This document shows, piece after piece, positions 1-8,134 of a stretch of 64,000 nt of DNA. Source of the stretch: Anaerolineae bacterium (GTDB lineage: Bacteria > Chloroflexota > Anaerolineae > Anaerolineales > Villigracilaceae); the NCBI GenBank assembly GCA_017303655.1, contig JAFLCE010000007.1, forward strand, positions 1-64,000, in the 5' to 3' direction. The notes under the pieces were generated by a model that did no database searches, was not told where the DNA came from, and saw only the letters and a program-made list of their open reading frames with translations. How positions within the stretch are numbered: position 1 is the stretch's first letter; the number at the start of each line of letters is the position of its first letter. The translations under genes were made by a program, and so were the position numbers.

Positions 1-1
1 A

Positions 2-1756
2 GACTTGACGCATCGCAAAGATGTTCAGATCAGCGGTCTTAGTGGCGGACAGAAAAAGCGCGTCTCCATTGGCGTTGAATTGTTGACCAAGCCCGGTCTT
101 TTCTTCCTGGATGAACCCACATCGGGTCTTGATCCTGGGACAGAAACGGCTCTTATGCAATTGATGCGGCGCCTGGCAGATCAGGGCCGTACCATCATAT
201 TGATCACGCATGCCACAAAAAATGTAATGCTGGCAGATAAGGTCATCTTCCTGGCAAGAGGCGGGTATCTGGCATGGTTCGGACCTCCAGATGAAGCTTT
301 GGCGTACTTTGACCAATATCGTTCAGAGCGGTCCCGCAGGGCTGGCAAGATCGAATTCGATGAGATCTATGCCATTCTGGATGATCCAAGCAAAGGCAAA
401 GCGGAAGATTGGGCAAACCGATATCGTTCAAGCAACGCGCATACTGAATACGTCCTAAAACCATTGGCTGGCAAACTGTCTCCACAAAGTGCTCCGACGA
501 TCCCCCAGCCCGAACGATTGCCTCAAAAAGCAGCCAATACCAGGCAGGTCTCTTCATTAAGACAGTTGCTGATTCTATCGGCTCGTAATATCAAGATCCT
601 GACCCGCGACAGATTCGCTTTGGGATTAATGCTTGCGACAGCACCTGTGGTCAGTTTGTTGGATGTAATCTTATCGCTCGTTATGGGGAGAAATATTTTC
701 GATTTCTACAAGGGTGACATGTCTCAAGTCATGATCACGCTTTTCCTGCTAACCATCTATGGCATCATGGTGGGTGGAATTTCGCAAATGCGCGAGATCG
801 TCAAAGAGCAGGATATTTATAGGCGCGAAAGGCTGGTCAATCTAAAAATTCTGCCTTACGTGTTATCGAAAATCTGGGTGGCTGGATTGTTGGCACTCTA
901 CCAGGCAGTTGCCTATACGGTCGTGCATTACCTTTCGTTCCAAATGCCTGGAGGCGTGCTCGAGTTCTTCCAGATCTATATCACCATGACGTTGGCAACC
1001 TTTGCCGGAATGATGCTAGGACTCTTTGCGTCGGCGTTGGCGCCGAATTCCAGTTCCGCGCCATTAATCGTCATCATTTTGATGTTGCCTCAAATTGTGT
1101 TGGCGGGCGCATTAATTCCAGTGCCGAGTTTTGTCAGTGCTCCCTTCTCAACACGCTGGGCATTCGAATCGTTGATCGCAATTTCGGGGTCCGGGTCTGA
1201 TGTGGCAAAGGATGTCTGCTGGGTGCTGCCCCCAGATGTGCGTAATGCGATGACGTTAGAAGACAAACTTGCCAATAACTGTAATTGCATGGGCATTAAC
1301 ATGCTAAAAGTGGAATCCTGTAACCACCCGGGCATAGGTAAGTTCTACATACCTTTGGTTGATCAGCCTTTACCAATCGCTCCCGCGCCGCTACCTCCAG
1401 AACCTGTTCGCCCGGTTGAACCTGAAAATCAATCAGACAACGTTGCCATGGCGGATTTCTTTGCCCAACTCAAAGCCTACGAACTCGAAGTTGAACTATA
1501 CAAGGCGCAGGCCGATCAGTACCAGAAGGATCAAGTTGAGTACCAAACCGTAATCAGCCAGTTGAAGGTGCAGGTCGCAACGGGTGAAGCTGTGGTCAGG
1601 ACCTTCATCAATGGGTCAGGCTTTGCATATGTGGACAAGAATGATCCCTTGGCGTATCACGCCAAGGTTCTCTTGACGTGGGCTGTGCAAAGTTTCATTA
1701 TCTTATTGCTATTTGGTGCAATCCTGTATCTGCAAAAACGAAAAGACGTAATATAG
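2..1756 (+). CDS. ABCG-like ABC exporter, N-terminally cut by window edge
   Basis: ATPase followed by an ABC-2-type membrane domain, the order of ABCG half-transporters; substrate unknown. The frame is open at the left edge, so Walker A and anything before it lie outside. Visible: signature LSGGQKKRVSIG, Walker B LFFLDEPTSGLD and H-loop ITHATKN. Hydrophobic helices lie near residues 204-227, 241-262, 286-311, 321-346, 352-373 and 555-576 of the visible part. The loop between the last two helices, about 180 residues, should face outside. It holds four Cys (405-439), a Pro-rich stretch and a charged, probably helical segment (457-521) that resembles one in the next gene. It lies 6 bp upstream of a lipoprotein gene and near a Ser/Thr kinase gene, suggesting one operon. 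Family assignment is firm; export direction is inferred. Confidence 0.88.
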   Translation, partial: DLTHRKDVQISGLSGGQKKRVSIGVELLTKPGLFFLDEPTSGLDPGTETALMQLMRRLADQGRTIILITHATKNVMLADKVIFLARGGYLAWFGPPDEALAYFDQYRSERSRRAGKIEFDEIYAILDDPSKGKAEDWANRYRSSNAHTEYVLKPLAGKLSPQSAPTIPQPERLPQKAANTRQVSSLRQLLILSARNIKILTRDRFALGLMLATAPVVSLLDVILSLVMGRNIFDFYKGDMSQVMITLFLLTIYGIMVGGISQMREIVKEQDIYRRERLVNLKILPYVLSKIWVAGLLALYQAVAYTVVHYLSFQMPGGVLEFFQIYITMTLATFAGMMLGLFASALAPNSSSAPLIVIILMLPQIVLAGALIPVPSFVSAPFSTRWAFESLIAISGSGSDVAKDVCWVLPPDVRNAMTLEDKLANNCNCMGINMLKVESCNHPGIGKFYIPLVDQPLPIAPAPLPPEPVRPVEPENQSDNVAMADFFAQLKAYELEVELYKAQADQYQKDQVEYQTVISQLKVQVATGEAVVRTFINGSGFAYVDKNDPLAYHAKVLLTWAVQSFIILLLFGAILYLQKRKDVI

Positions 1757-1762
1757 GTTCAA

Positions 1763-2716
1763 ATGCGAAAAAATAAACTTGTCATTTTTCCATTGATCTT
1801 GGTTATAGTTTCCCTCGCATGTGGGACGAGCGGCACCGACGCCTCAACCGAAAGCACGATTGAGGCGATCAGCGCCTCGGTTCGCGCGACTGGCACCGCA
1901 TCCGCAGCCCAAGGCTCGCAAGCCCAACAAGCAGTGGATACGAGTTCAGACTCGTTAACCGCAACAGCTGAGGCATTTGCTCCAATTTTGGCAAGCCTGC
2001 CAAAGTACGGGGTTGATCCGTCTGAGGGCAAGATCGGCTGGGTACATCCGCCCGTGTCATTAGACGCATCAGGGTATCGTGAATTCGAATATATAAATTA
2101 CTATATTGGCACCCTGGCGCAGGATTTTGTCATCTCTGCGGATATCACTTGGAATACGGTTGGCAGTACCTCGGGCTGCGGTTTTGTGTTGCGGTCCGAT
2201 GGGAACGAGAATGCTCTGGATCAATATGTAGCGATCATCACACGAGTGGCAAGCGGGCATTTCCTTTTTTTCACCATGTCTGACGGAGAAGTGGTGACCG
2301 GGCGCGATATTTACGCCCGCTATAAAGATAAAACGTTCAGGTGGGAAAATGACACGACCAACCGCCTGACGATTGTGGGTCGGGGAAATCGCTTTTGGGT
2401 CTACACCAACGATACACTGATCGGTGAGATTGATCCGAGCGCGCCTCCCCCTCAACCCAATTTGCCTCCTGAACCAGAAGCACCCACTAATCAGTCTGAC
2501 CCCCAAGCCATGGCGGTTTACGAAGCGCAAAAAGTTGAACATGCAGCGATCGTCCAGCAAATGCAGGCGGATTATGCCGCGCGGCAAAGAGCCTATAACT
2601 CAGCGGATACCGTCTTTGATCGAGGATTTATGGCGATGGTGGCATTAAGCGAATCCGGGCGTAGTACGACATGCAAATTCGATAACGGCTGGTTATTCCT
2701 CATAGATTCACCCTAG
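1763..2716 (+). CDS. Lipoprotein with a lectin-like domain, partner of the ABC exporter
   Basis: Surface lipoprotein of 317 residues; function not recognised. The signal peptide ends in a lipobox (VIVSLAC, Cys20). A Ser/Thr/Ala-rich linker leads to a beta-rich domain (about 105-315) with a concanavalin/LamG-like look: CGFVLRSDG, NRLTIVGRGNRFWVYTN, then FMAMVALSE. The domain is interrupted at about 226-284 by a Pro-rich and helical insert with NQSD..AMA and a Gln/Ala-rich run. The upstream transporter carries a similar insert in its outside loop. The partial gene at the right end of the window has the same beta-rich domain without the insert. Only 6 bp separate it from the transporter, so co-translation is likely. 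A role as an accessory or receptor subunit of the exporter is inference. Confidence 0.75.
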   Translation: MRKNKLVIFPLILVIVSLACGTSGTDASTESTIEAISASVRATGTASAAQGSQAQQAVDTSSDSLTATAEAFAPILASLPKYGVDPSEGKIGWVHPPVSLDASGYREFEYINYYIGTLAQDFVISADITWNTVGSTSGCGFVLRSDGNENALDQYVAIITRVASGHFLFFTMSDGEVVTGRDIYARYKDKTFRWENDTTNRLTIVGRGNRFWVYTNDTLIGEIDPSAPPPQPNLPPEPEAPTNQSDPQAMAVYEAQKVEHAAIVQQMQADYAARQRAYNSADTVFDRGFMAMVALSESGRSTTCKFDNGWLFLIDSP

Positions 2717-2815
2717 CCGCAAACAGTGCTGCAGTCCGTGTTATTATGTGAGTAGTGTTCCAGTGGTATCAAATGTTACAAAAGCATATGCATGCTTTTA
2801 TTTTTAGGAGAAGTG

Positions 2816-4372
2816 ATGGCTAACAATTTAACCGGAAAAACAATAAGCAATCGATACATTGTCGAAGAAATATTGGGTCAAGGAGGGATGTCTTCTGTAT
2901 ATAAAGGCACAGACCCCAATTTAAAGCGGGTCGTGGCCATCAAAGTCATTCATCCCCATTTATCGAGCAACTCGGATTTCGTCCAGCGTTTTGAAGAAGA
3001 AGCGGCGGCAGTGGCGCAGTTACGTCATCATGGAATCATTCAAGTCTACGATTTCAACCGCGATGACGATCTTTATTATATGATTTTAGAATTCGTGCCA
3101 GGAGAGACGCTCCAGGATCATCTAAAAAGACTCAACGACAGCGGGCGGAAACTTTCCCATTCACAAGCTATTGAATATATGGCGTCCATTTGCGATGCGG
3201 TGGATTACGCGCACCAACGCGGAATGATCCATCGCGACATCAAACCTGCCAACCTGATGCTTACCACCACCGGACAGGTCATCCTGATGGATTTCGGTAT
3301 CGCCAAGATCGTCGGTGGAACGCGTCACACGGCGACTGGTGCGGTTGTTGGAACGGCGATGTATATGTCGCCTGAACAGATCAAAGGCGAGCAGCCAGAC
3401 CGTCGTACAGATGTTTACTCCCTGGGTGTGACTTTGTTCGAAATGGTCAGCGGACGCCCGCCTTTCGATGCCCAATCCGCTATGACATTGATGATGATGC
3501 ATATCAACGATCCGATACCGAATATAAAAAGCCTCAATCCTGAAGTACCAGATGCTTTGGTTGCAATCATCAATAAAGCACTTGCAAAAGACCCGAACAA
3601 CCGTTATCAAACTACGGCGCAAATGGCAACCGCTTTAAGAAACGCGCTATCAGCCAATACATCCTCCCCCCTAGCGACCATGATGGAAGATGCGACTTTC
3701 ATGTCTTCGGGACGGGGAACGACAATCGAGAAACCAATTGCCGGCACATATGTTGAAAACACGCCCATCCTCCCCACCAAAGGGACAATGATCGAAAGTG
3801 CAACGCCGAGCCGCAGCTACTCCGCCCCGGTTGCACCTTCCACTTCAAAGCGTAAATCATCGATGGCACTACCGATTATTGCTGCAGTGGTGATCGGATT
3901 GCTTTGCCTTACGGGGGTGGGAGTTTTCGCAGCAAGCCAGCTGTTTGGTGGCGATACCCCAACAGAGGTGCCCATCGTGGCAGCGACAGAGACCCAGCCT
4001 GCTATCGCACTCCCAATTGCAACAGACATTCCCACCGAAACGGCAATCCCAGCCACTGCGACACCAACGGGTCCGTACGTAGTCATCACTGAGATCAGGG
4101 CTGAGGGAAACCTCTACGCGGTTGATTATGAGGTTCATAATTTCACCGATTCGCTGCATGTTCACATCTTCTTCAACACCGTTCCCCCGGATCAGGCAGG
4201 TTCTCCAGGGTCGGGTCCCTGGAAATTAACCTGGGGCTCTTATGGAGACCCTCCCTTCACCCAATACACCCTTGCCAACCGTCCAGCAAATGCGACCCAA
4301 ATGTGCGCACTGGTAGCCAATTCGAATCACTCGATACAGTTAAATTCTGGAAATTGCATAGATTTGCCTTAA
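2816..4372 (+). CDS. Membrane-anchored PknB-like Ser/Thr protein kinase
   Basis: Hanks-type kinase of 518 residues. Motifs: Gly loop GQGGMSSVYKG (21-31), Lys43 in VAIKVIH, HRDIKPANLML (139-149), DFG (159-161), SPE of the activation segment (about 185-187) and DVYSLGVTLFEM. A Thr/Ser-rich juxtamembrane stretch precedes one transmembrane helix near 350-373. A Thr/Pro-rich spacer then leads to an outside domain of about 100 residues from residue 419, with two Cys and no PASTA repeats. The start at 2816 has an AGGAG site close upstream; an earlier in-frame ATG at 2792 lacks one. The kinase probably senses something outside and signals inside. Its neighbours suggest, but do not prove, a link to the exporter and lipoprotein. 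Confidence 0.93.
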   Translation: MANNLTGKTISNRYIVEEILGQGGMSSVYKGTDPNLKRVVAIKVIHPHLSSNSDFVQRFEEEAAAVAQLRHHGIIQVYDFNRDDDLYYMILEFVPGETLQDHLKRLNDSGRKLSHSQAIEYMASICDAVDYAHQRGMIHRDIKPANLMLTTTGQVILMDFGIAKIVGGTRHTATGAVVGTAMYMSPEQIKGEQPDRRTDVYSLGVTLFEMVSGRPPFDAQSAMTLMMMHINDPIPNIKSLNPEVPDALVAIINKALAKDPNNRYQTTAQMATALRNALSANTSSPLATMMEDATFMSSGRGTTIEKPIAGTYVENTPILPTKGTMIESATPSRSYSAPVAPSTSKRKSSMALPIIAAVVIGLLCLTGVGVFAASQLFGGDTPTEVPIVAATETQPAIALPIATDIPTETAIPATATPTGPYVVITEIRAEGNLYAVDYEVHNFTDSLHVHIFFNTVPPDQAGSPGSGPWKLTWGSYGDPPFTQYTLANRPANATQMCALVANSNHSIQLNSGNCIDLP

Positions 4373-4468
4373 GCTTGGCAGTCTCAAGACATCAAAGACC
4401 ATAAGAATTTTCTGTATATTGTAAAATGCTCGTTTATGGGCATTCGATTTCTCTCATATCAATCGAAT

Positions 4469-4500
4469 AAATTCCCCTGCTTCGAAAGGCAGGGGAATTT
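4469..4500. terminator. Rho-independent terminator between convergent genes
   Basis: Perfect 12-bp stem AAATTCCCCTGC with an 8-nt loop, followed by GTTTT on the plus strand and preceded by A-rich sequence. It lies after the kinase gene and can serve either direction. Confidence 0.85.
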
Positions 4501-4578
4501 GTTTTAAATCTGCTCAGTTCATCGCTATTTTTGCCAAGTGATAAATTAGGTGATCTTTTCGGCGCGAGTTTCGCTCTG

Positions 4579-5553
4579 CTATGCTTCACTTTCAAGAGGG
4601 GGATTATCGATAATAATCTGGCTTGGTGACTCCTTTTGCTTTTGCTCCTGAACCAAAATATATAGACCACTCAATAAGGTCAAAACAGCGCCTGCAATGG
4701 TGGTTCCGGCAGGGATTTCACGCCAAAAGAGAAAGCCCCACATCACACCGATAGGCAGTGAAGCATATTCAAACGGCGCAATGACCGATGCCTGCGCTAC
4801 GCTATAGGCACGTGTCATGAAGTATGCCCAGCCCGCCCAGACGAGACCCAAGCCAGACATGATAAATAAATCGAAAGCTGTTGGTATGGTCCACGTGTGA
4901 AAGAGGAAGGCAATGCTTGGGTGCGCGTTGGGGATTTCGCCCACGGCGGCAGCTATCGGCGAAGTAATAAAGGCTGCGATTAAATAGACCCATGAACTGA
5001 AATACGCCATCGTGGCACTACTATCGGTGGCGTTCATTTTTCTGGTGAGGATCACGGTGAGAGCGTAGAAAAGAACCGAGATCAAAACGAAGAGCGAGCC
5101 CACGTTGAAATTTGTCGAACCGGGTTTCACGATCAGCAGAATACCGGCAAATCCCACGATCAATGCGAGCCAGCGCCGCAGTTCCACTTTTTCTCCTAGC
5201 ATGAAAACTGACAAAATAGTGATCATCATCGGTCCCGAAAAGCGGATCGATTCGATATCGGCGAGGGGTAGGGCAGCCAGCCCCATCATGAAGGTGGTGT
5301 AGGAGAGAAAAAGGAAAATCCCACGCACAACGTGAAGTTTGGGCTGGCTTGTGGTGGGTAATCCCTTTCCACCTTCGAGCCGAAAAAAGAGAATCGTGAT
5401 GGGTAGGGCAACTAGACTTCGGAAGGTGACGATCTCCAACACGGAATAATTGCCACCGATCCATTTGACCGCCACGGCTTGCAACGAACCGATCAGCATT
5501 GCCAGTAAAAGAAAGCCGATGCCTTTGAGGTTTGAATTTATATTTTCACCCAT
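4579..5553 (-). CDS. EamA/DMT-family transporter
   Basis: Drug/metabolite transporter superfamily protein, 324 residues, with two EamA repeats and about ten hydrophobic helices. The conserved start of the first repeat is seen in MLIGSLQAVAVKWIGG and the inner VTFRSLVALP. The open frame extends further upstream, but that part is antisense-like translation of the dehydrogenase region. The ATG at 5551-5553 lies 4 bp after the stop of the upstream dehydrogenase gene, so the two are in one operon. It is the last gene of the MerR-headed operon. Substrate unknown; export of a small metabolite or amine is typical of the family. Confidence 0.85.
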   Translation of the reverse strand: MGENINSNLKGIGFLLLAMLIGSLQAVAVKWIGGNYSVLEIVTFRSLVALPITILFFRLEGGKGLPTTSQPKLHVVRGIFLFLSYTTFMMGLAALPLADIESIRFSGPMMITILSVFMLGEKVELRRWLALIVGFAGILLIVKPGSTNFNVGSLFVLISVLFYALTVILTRKMNATDSSATMAYFSSWVYLIAAFITSPIAAAVGEIPNAHPSIAFLFHTWTIPTAFDLFIMSGLGLVWAGWAYFMTRAYSVAQASVIAPFEYASLPIGVMWGFLFWREIPAGTTIAGAVLTLLSGLYILVQEQKQKESPSQIIIDNPPLESEA

Positions 5554-5557
5554 GCAG

Positions 5558-6592
5558 TTAAAACGCGATGATCGCTTTGATGGCTTTGCGGTCATACATG
5601 GCGCGATAGCCATCGGGCACTTTGCTGATATCGCCTGCATAGTCAAACACCTTGCCAGGCTGAATGCGTCCTTCGAGAACATCGGGCAGTAGTTCGTCAA
5701 AGTAAGCACGCGCAGGAGCAGGTCCGCCAGAGATGGTGACATTTCGGAAGAAGGTCGGCATGGCAACGGGCATGGCTTCATCTTGTGGAACGCCCACACG
5801 CCCCACCGCGCCGCCTGCGCGGGCAATGCTAAGTGCAGTACGAGTCGATTCTTCGTAGCCGACACATTCCAAGACCGAATGAGCGCCGAGTCCGTTGGTG
5901 AGGGTAAGCACGCGCTCGATGGCGGTGTCACCACGCTCGCTGACAATATCCGTCGCGCCGAATTCTTTGGCAAGTGAAATGCGGTCAGCATGACGATCCA
6001 AGAAGATGATCTGCTCCGCACCAAGCCGTTTCGCGGCGATGACTCCGCACAGCCCCACTGCACCGCCTCCGACCACCGCCGCGATCTTGCCACGACTCAC
6101 TTTAGCGGTAACTGCGGCATGATGACCAGTTGCCATCACATCGGTCAGGGTGAGAAGCGAGGGCATCAGCGCATGGTCTCGGCTAACGGGAAGAGGATAG
6201 AGAGTCCCATCTGCCTGCGGAACGCGCACTGCTTCTCCCTGTCCGCCGTCGAGTTCGGTGCCGCCCCACCATCCGCCATGCAGGCAGGATGTGTGCAGAC
6301 CTTGCTGACAAAATTCACAGGTGCCATCGGACCATGCAAATGGTGCGGCAACCAGATCACCAACCTTGATCTTGTGGACATCTTTTCCAACCGCTTCGAC
6401 AACGCCGATGAATTCGTGTCCCATACGGCGACCGATATCACTGGGCTGCATCCCTTTGTAGGGCCAGAGGTCACTACCGCAAATGGCGGCGCGAGTGACA
6501 ACCACAAGGGCGTCGGTTGATTCTTTGATTTGGGCATCAGGGACATTCTCAACACGAACGTCTCCCGCTCCATACATAACTGTTGCACGCAT
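5558..6592 (-). CDS. Zinc-dependent alcohol dehydrogenase family protein
   Basis: Medium-chain dehydrogenase/reductase of 344 residues with a GroES-like N-terminal half and a Rossmann half. Catalytic-zinc ligands appear in AAICGSD and GHEFIG. The structural-zinc lobe reads SDGTCEFCQQGLHTSC, with three Cys and an Asp where the first Cys usually stands; I believe this occurs in a known subgroup of these proteins. The nucleotide-binding turn is AAVVGGGAVGLCGVIAAKR. An alcohol or sugar-alcohol oxidation with NAD(P) is expected, substrate unknown. It lies between the LLM oxidoreductase (9-bp gap) and the EamA transporter (4-bp gap). Confidence 0.88.
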   Translation of the reverse strand: MRATVMYGAGDVRVENVPDAQIKESTDALVVVTRAAICGSDLWPYKGMQPSDIGRRMGHEFIGVVEAVGKDVHKIKVGDLVAAPFAWSDGTCEFCQQGLHTSCLHGGWWGGTELDGGQGEAVRVPQADGTLYPLPVSRDHALMPSLLTLTDVMATGHHAAVTAKVSRGKIAAVVGGGAVGLCGVIAAKRLGAEQIIFLDRHADRISLAKEFGATDIVSERGDTAIERVLTLTNGLGAHSVLECVGYEESTRTALSIARAGGAVGRVGVPQDEAMPVAMPTFFRNVTISGGPAPARAYFDELLPDVLEGRIQPGKVFDYAGDISKVPDGYRAMYDRKAIKAIIAF

Positions 6593-6601
6593 ATTTTTCT
6601 C

Positions 6602-7486
6602 CTAAAGTCCCGCTACAGACGGAATGATTTCTTTTGCAAAGGTTTTGAGCGGTGTAATGGAATAAACATCTGGCATGTTGAAGATTACATGGGTAAAGCC
6701 CATCGCAGAAAGTTCGTTGATACGACTCATAACGCTGCTTACGGTATCCTTTGCGGAAAGATTCACAGTGCCGAGACAGGTTTTCTCGATCGAGTCGTAA
6801 TCACGTCCTAGAGTCTCACAATGCCGCTTGAGTGCGTCGAGCGCAGTTTGCATATTTTCTTTCCCGACCCAATCGCCGATATTGCAGGCATCGGCATACT
6901 GGGCAACCATTCTCATCGTTTTATTCGGACCCGTTCCGCCGATCATGATGCGGGGATGCGGAAGCGAAAGCGGACGCGGATTATTGGTGATGGCTGGAGC
7001 GGAGAAATGTTTGCCCGCAAAGGATGTTTCGTCACTGTTCCAAAGCGCCTTCGCCAGTTTCAGGCTATCTTCCAGTTTTTCAAAGCGTTCTGATGTGGAC
7101 GGATAGGGAATGCCATTCCCATTCGCTTCATCCTCATACCATGCCGCGCCAATGCCAAAATAAGCGCGTCCACCAGAGAGCACATCCAGCGTGTTGACCA
7201 TCTTCATTAACACAGCGGGATGACGATAGATCACACCTGTTACCAACACGCCGAGTTTAGCTTTCTCTGTCAGTCCTGCAAAATATCCGAGTGTGGTATA
7301 TGCTTCCAGCATCGGGTCGGTATAGGCTTCACCAAACAAACCTTTGATCTGATAATAGTGATCCATCACCCACAGGCTATAAAAACCTGCGTCCTCTGCC
7401 GTGGTGATGATTTCTTTCAACTTGGGGCGAATATCCACCGTGCCACCCGGAGCCTTAAAAGACGGAATTTGTAATCCAATGTGCAT
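6602..7486 (-). CDS. LLM-class (luciferase-like) oxidoreductase, probably F420-dependent
   Basis: Bacterial luciferase-like TIM barrel, 294 residues. Family features are MHIGLQIPSF at the start, WVMDHYYQ, GVLVTGVIYRHPAVLMK, FGIGAAWYEDE and the IMIGGTGPNKTMRMVA segment, which resemble the TIGR03560 type. Members use reduced F420 or flavin for hydride transfer; the substrate cannot be read from the sequence. It is preceded by GGAG at 8-11 bp (AAAGGAGATTC before the ATG). The dehydrogenase gene follows 9 bp downstream. Co-regulation by the MerR gene upstream is inferred from order and strand. Confidence 0.85.
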   Translation of the reverse strand: MHIGLQIPSFKAPGGTVDIRPKLKEIITTAEDAGFYSLWVMDHYYQIKGLFGEAYTDPMLEAYTTLGYFAGLTEKAKLGVLVTGVIYRHPAVLMKMVNTLDVLSGGRAYFGIGAAWYEDEANGNGIPYPSTSERFEKLEDSLKLAKALWNSDETSFAGKHFSAPAITNNPRPLSLPHPRIMIGGTGPNKTMRMVAQYADACNIGDWVGKENMQTALDALKRHCETLGRDYDSIEKTCLGTVNLSAKDTVSSVMSRINELSAMGFTHVIFNMPDVYSITPLKTFAKEIIPSVAGL

Positions 7487-7635
7487 TATGAATCTCCTTT
7501 ATGATAATGTGTGCCATTCAGTGAAAGGTATCCCGCCGAATGGCAATGAAAATTAATACCAATCCCCTACCAATGTGATATTTCTCATAGCAAGGCTTCC
7601 AATTCGCTCTTGCCAAGTTCTCCAGTTTTTATTTT

Positions 7636-8019
7636 CTACGCCTCGATTTTGATTTTCTTTTCCGTTTCCAAAATCTTGCCTTCGTACATCTGAATTTTGC
7701 TATCTAAGATATCGAGAGTTTTTTGCATTTCTTCCATACGTGTAAGGAGTTGTTCTCGCTGTTCCTTCAAAATATCTTTTCGCGCTTCAATGGTGTCATC
7801 CCCTTCCAGCAAAAGAGCCATATACTCGATCAACACCTCAATGGGCAGCCCGGCACTGCGCATACACTTGATGAATTCCACACGAAGCATATCCACGTCA
7901 CTGTAATCACGAATACCGCTCAAAGTGCGCGTGACTGGCGGAATTAGCCCCACACGCTCGTAGTAGCGCAGGGTATCGGCTGAAAGACTGTATTTTTCGC
8001 TCACTTCTTGAATTTTCAT
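7636..8019 (-). CDS. MerR-family transcriptional regulator
   Basis: DNA-binding activator/repressor of 127 residues. The winged helix-turn-helix is at the N-terminus (MKIQEVSEKYSLSADTLRYY), followed by RVGLIPPVTRTLSGIRDY. A long charged dimerisation helix (about 85-127) ends the protein. There is no C-terminal effector domain and no metal-binding Cys cluster, so it resembles AdhR/YfmP-size members. The start at 8019 fits the MerR start consensus; upstream codons would lie inside the promoter described at 8036-8066. It heads the minus-strand set with the LLM oxidoreductase, dehydrogenase and EamA transporter. A 149-bp gap follows, so a second promoter there is possible. Confidence 0.92.
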   Translation of the reverse strand: MKIQEVSEKYSLSADTLRYYERVGLIPPVTRTLSGIRDYSDVDMLRVEFIKCMRSAGLPIEVLIEYMALLLEGDDTIEARKDILKEQREQLLTRMEEMQKTLDILDSKIQMYEGKILETEKKIKIEA

Positions 8020-8035
8020 GGGGCACCTCAAATTC

Positions 8036-8066
8036 AGTGTAACACCTGGAGTTGACTCCAAGTCAA
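8036..8066 (-). promoter_or_regulatory. MerR-type promoter with 19-bp spacer and palindromic operator
   Basis: Read on the minus strand: -35 TTGACT, a 19-bp spacer, -10 TACACT. The spacer contains the inverted repeat TGGAGT-CA-ACTCCA. An overlong spacer holding a dyad is the hallmark of MerR-controlled promoters. It lies 17 bp upstream of the MerR start, indicating autoregulation. A GAGGTG ribosome site lies near the expected transcript start. Confidence 0.85.
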
Positions 8067-8134
8067 GGGGCAAAAAGGACATTTTGAGATTGATGCGGTA
8101 AGATTAGATTTAAAAAGATCGTTGGAAGGAACAT

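Noticed and set aside
5554..6093. A 180-codon extension of the EamA frame upstream into the dehydrogenase gene
   Set aside because: It overlaps a clear dehydrogenase on the same strand in another frame; the EamA start at 5553 fits the family.
7512..7546. Inverted repeat GCCATTC / GAATGGC between the MerR and LLM genes as a terminator or second operator
   Set aside because: Only 7 bp with a wide loop, no U tract, and no similarity to the MerR dyad.
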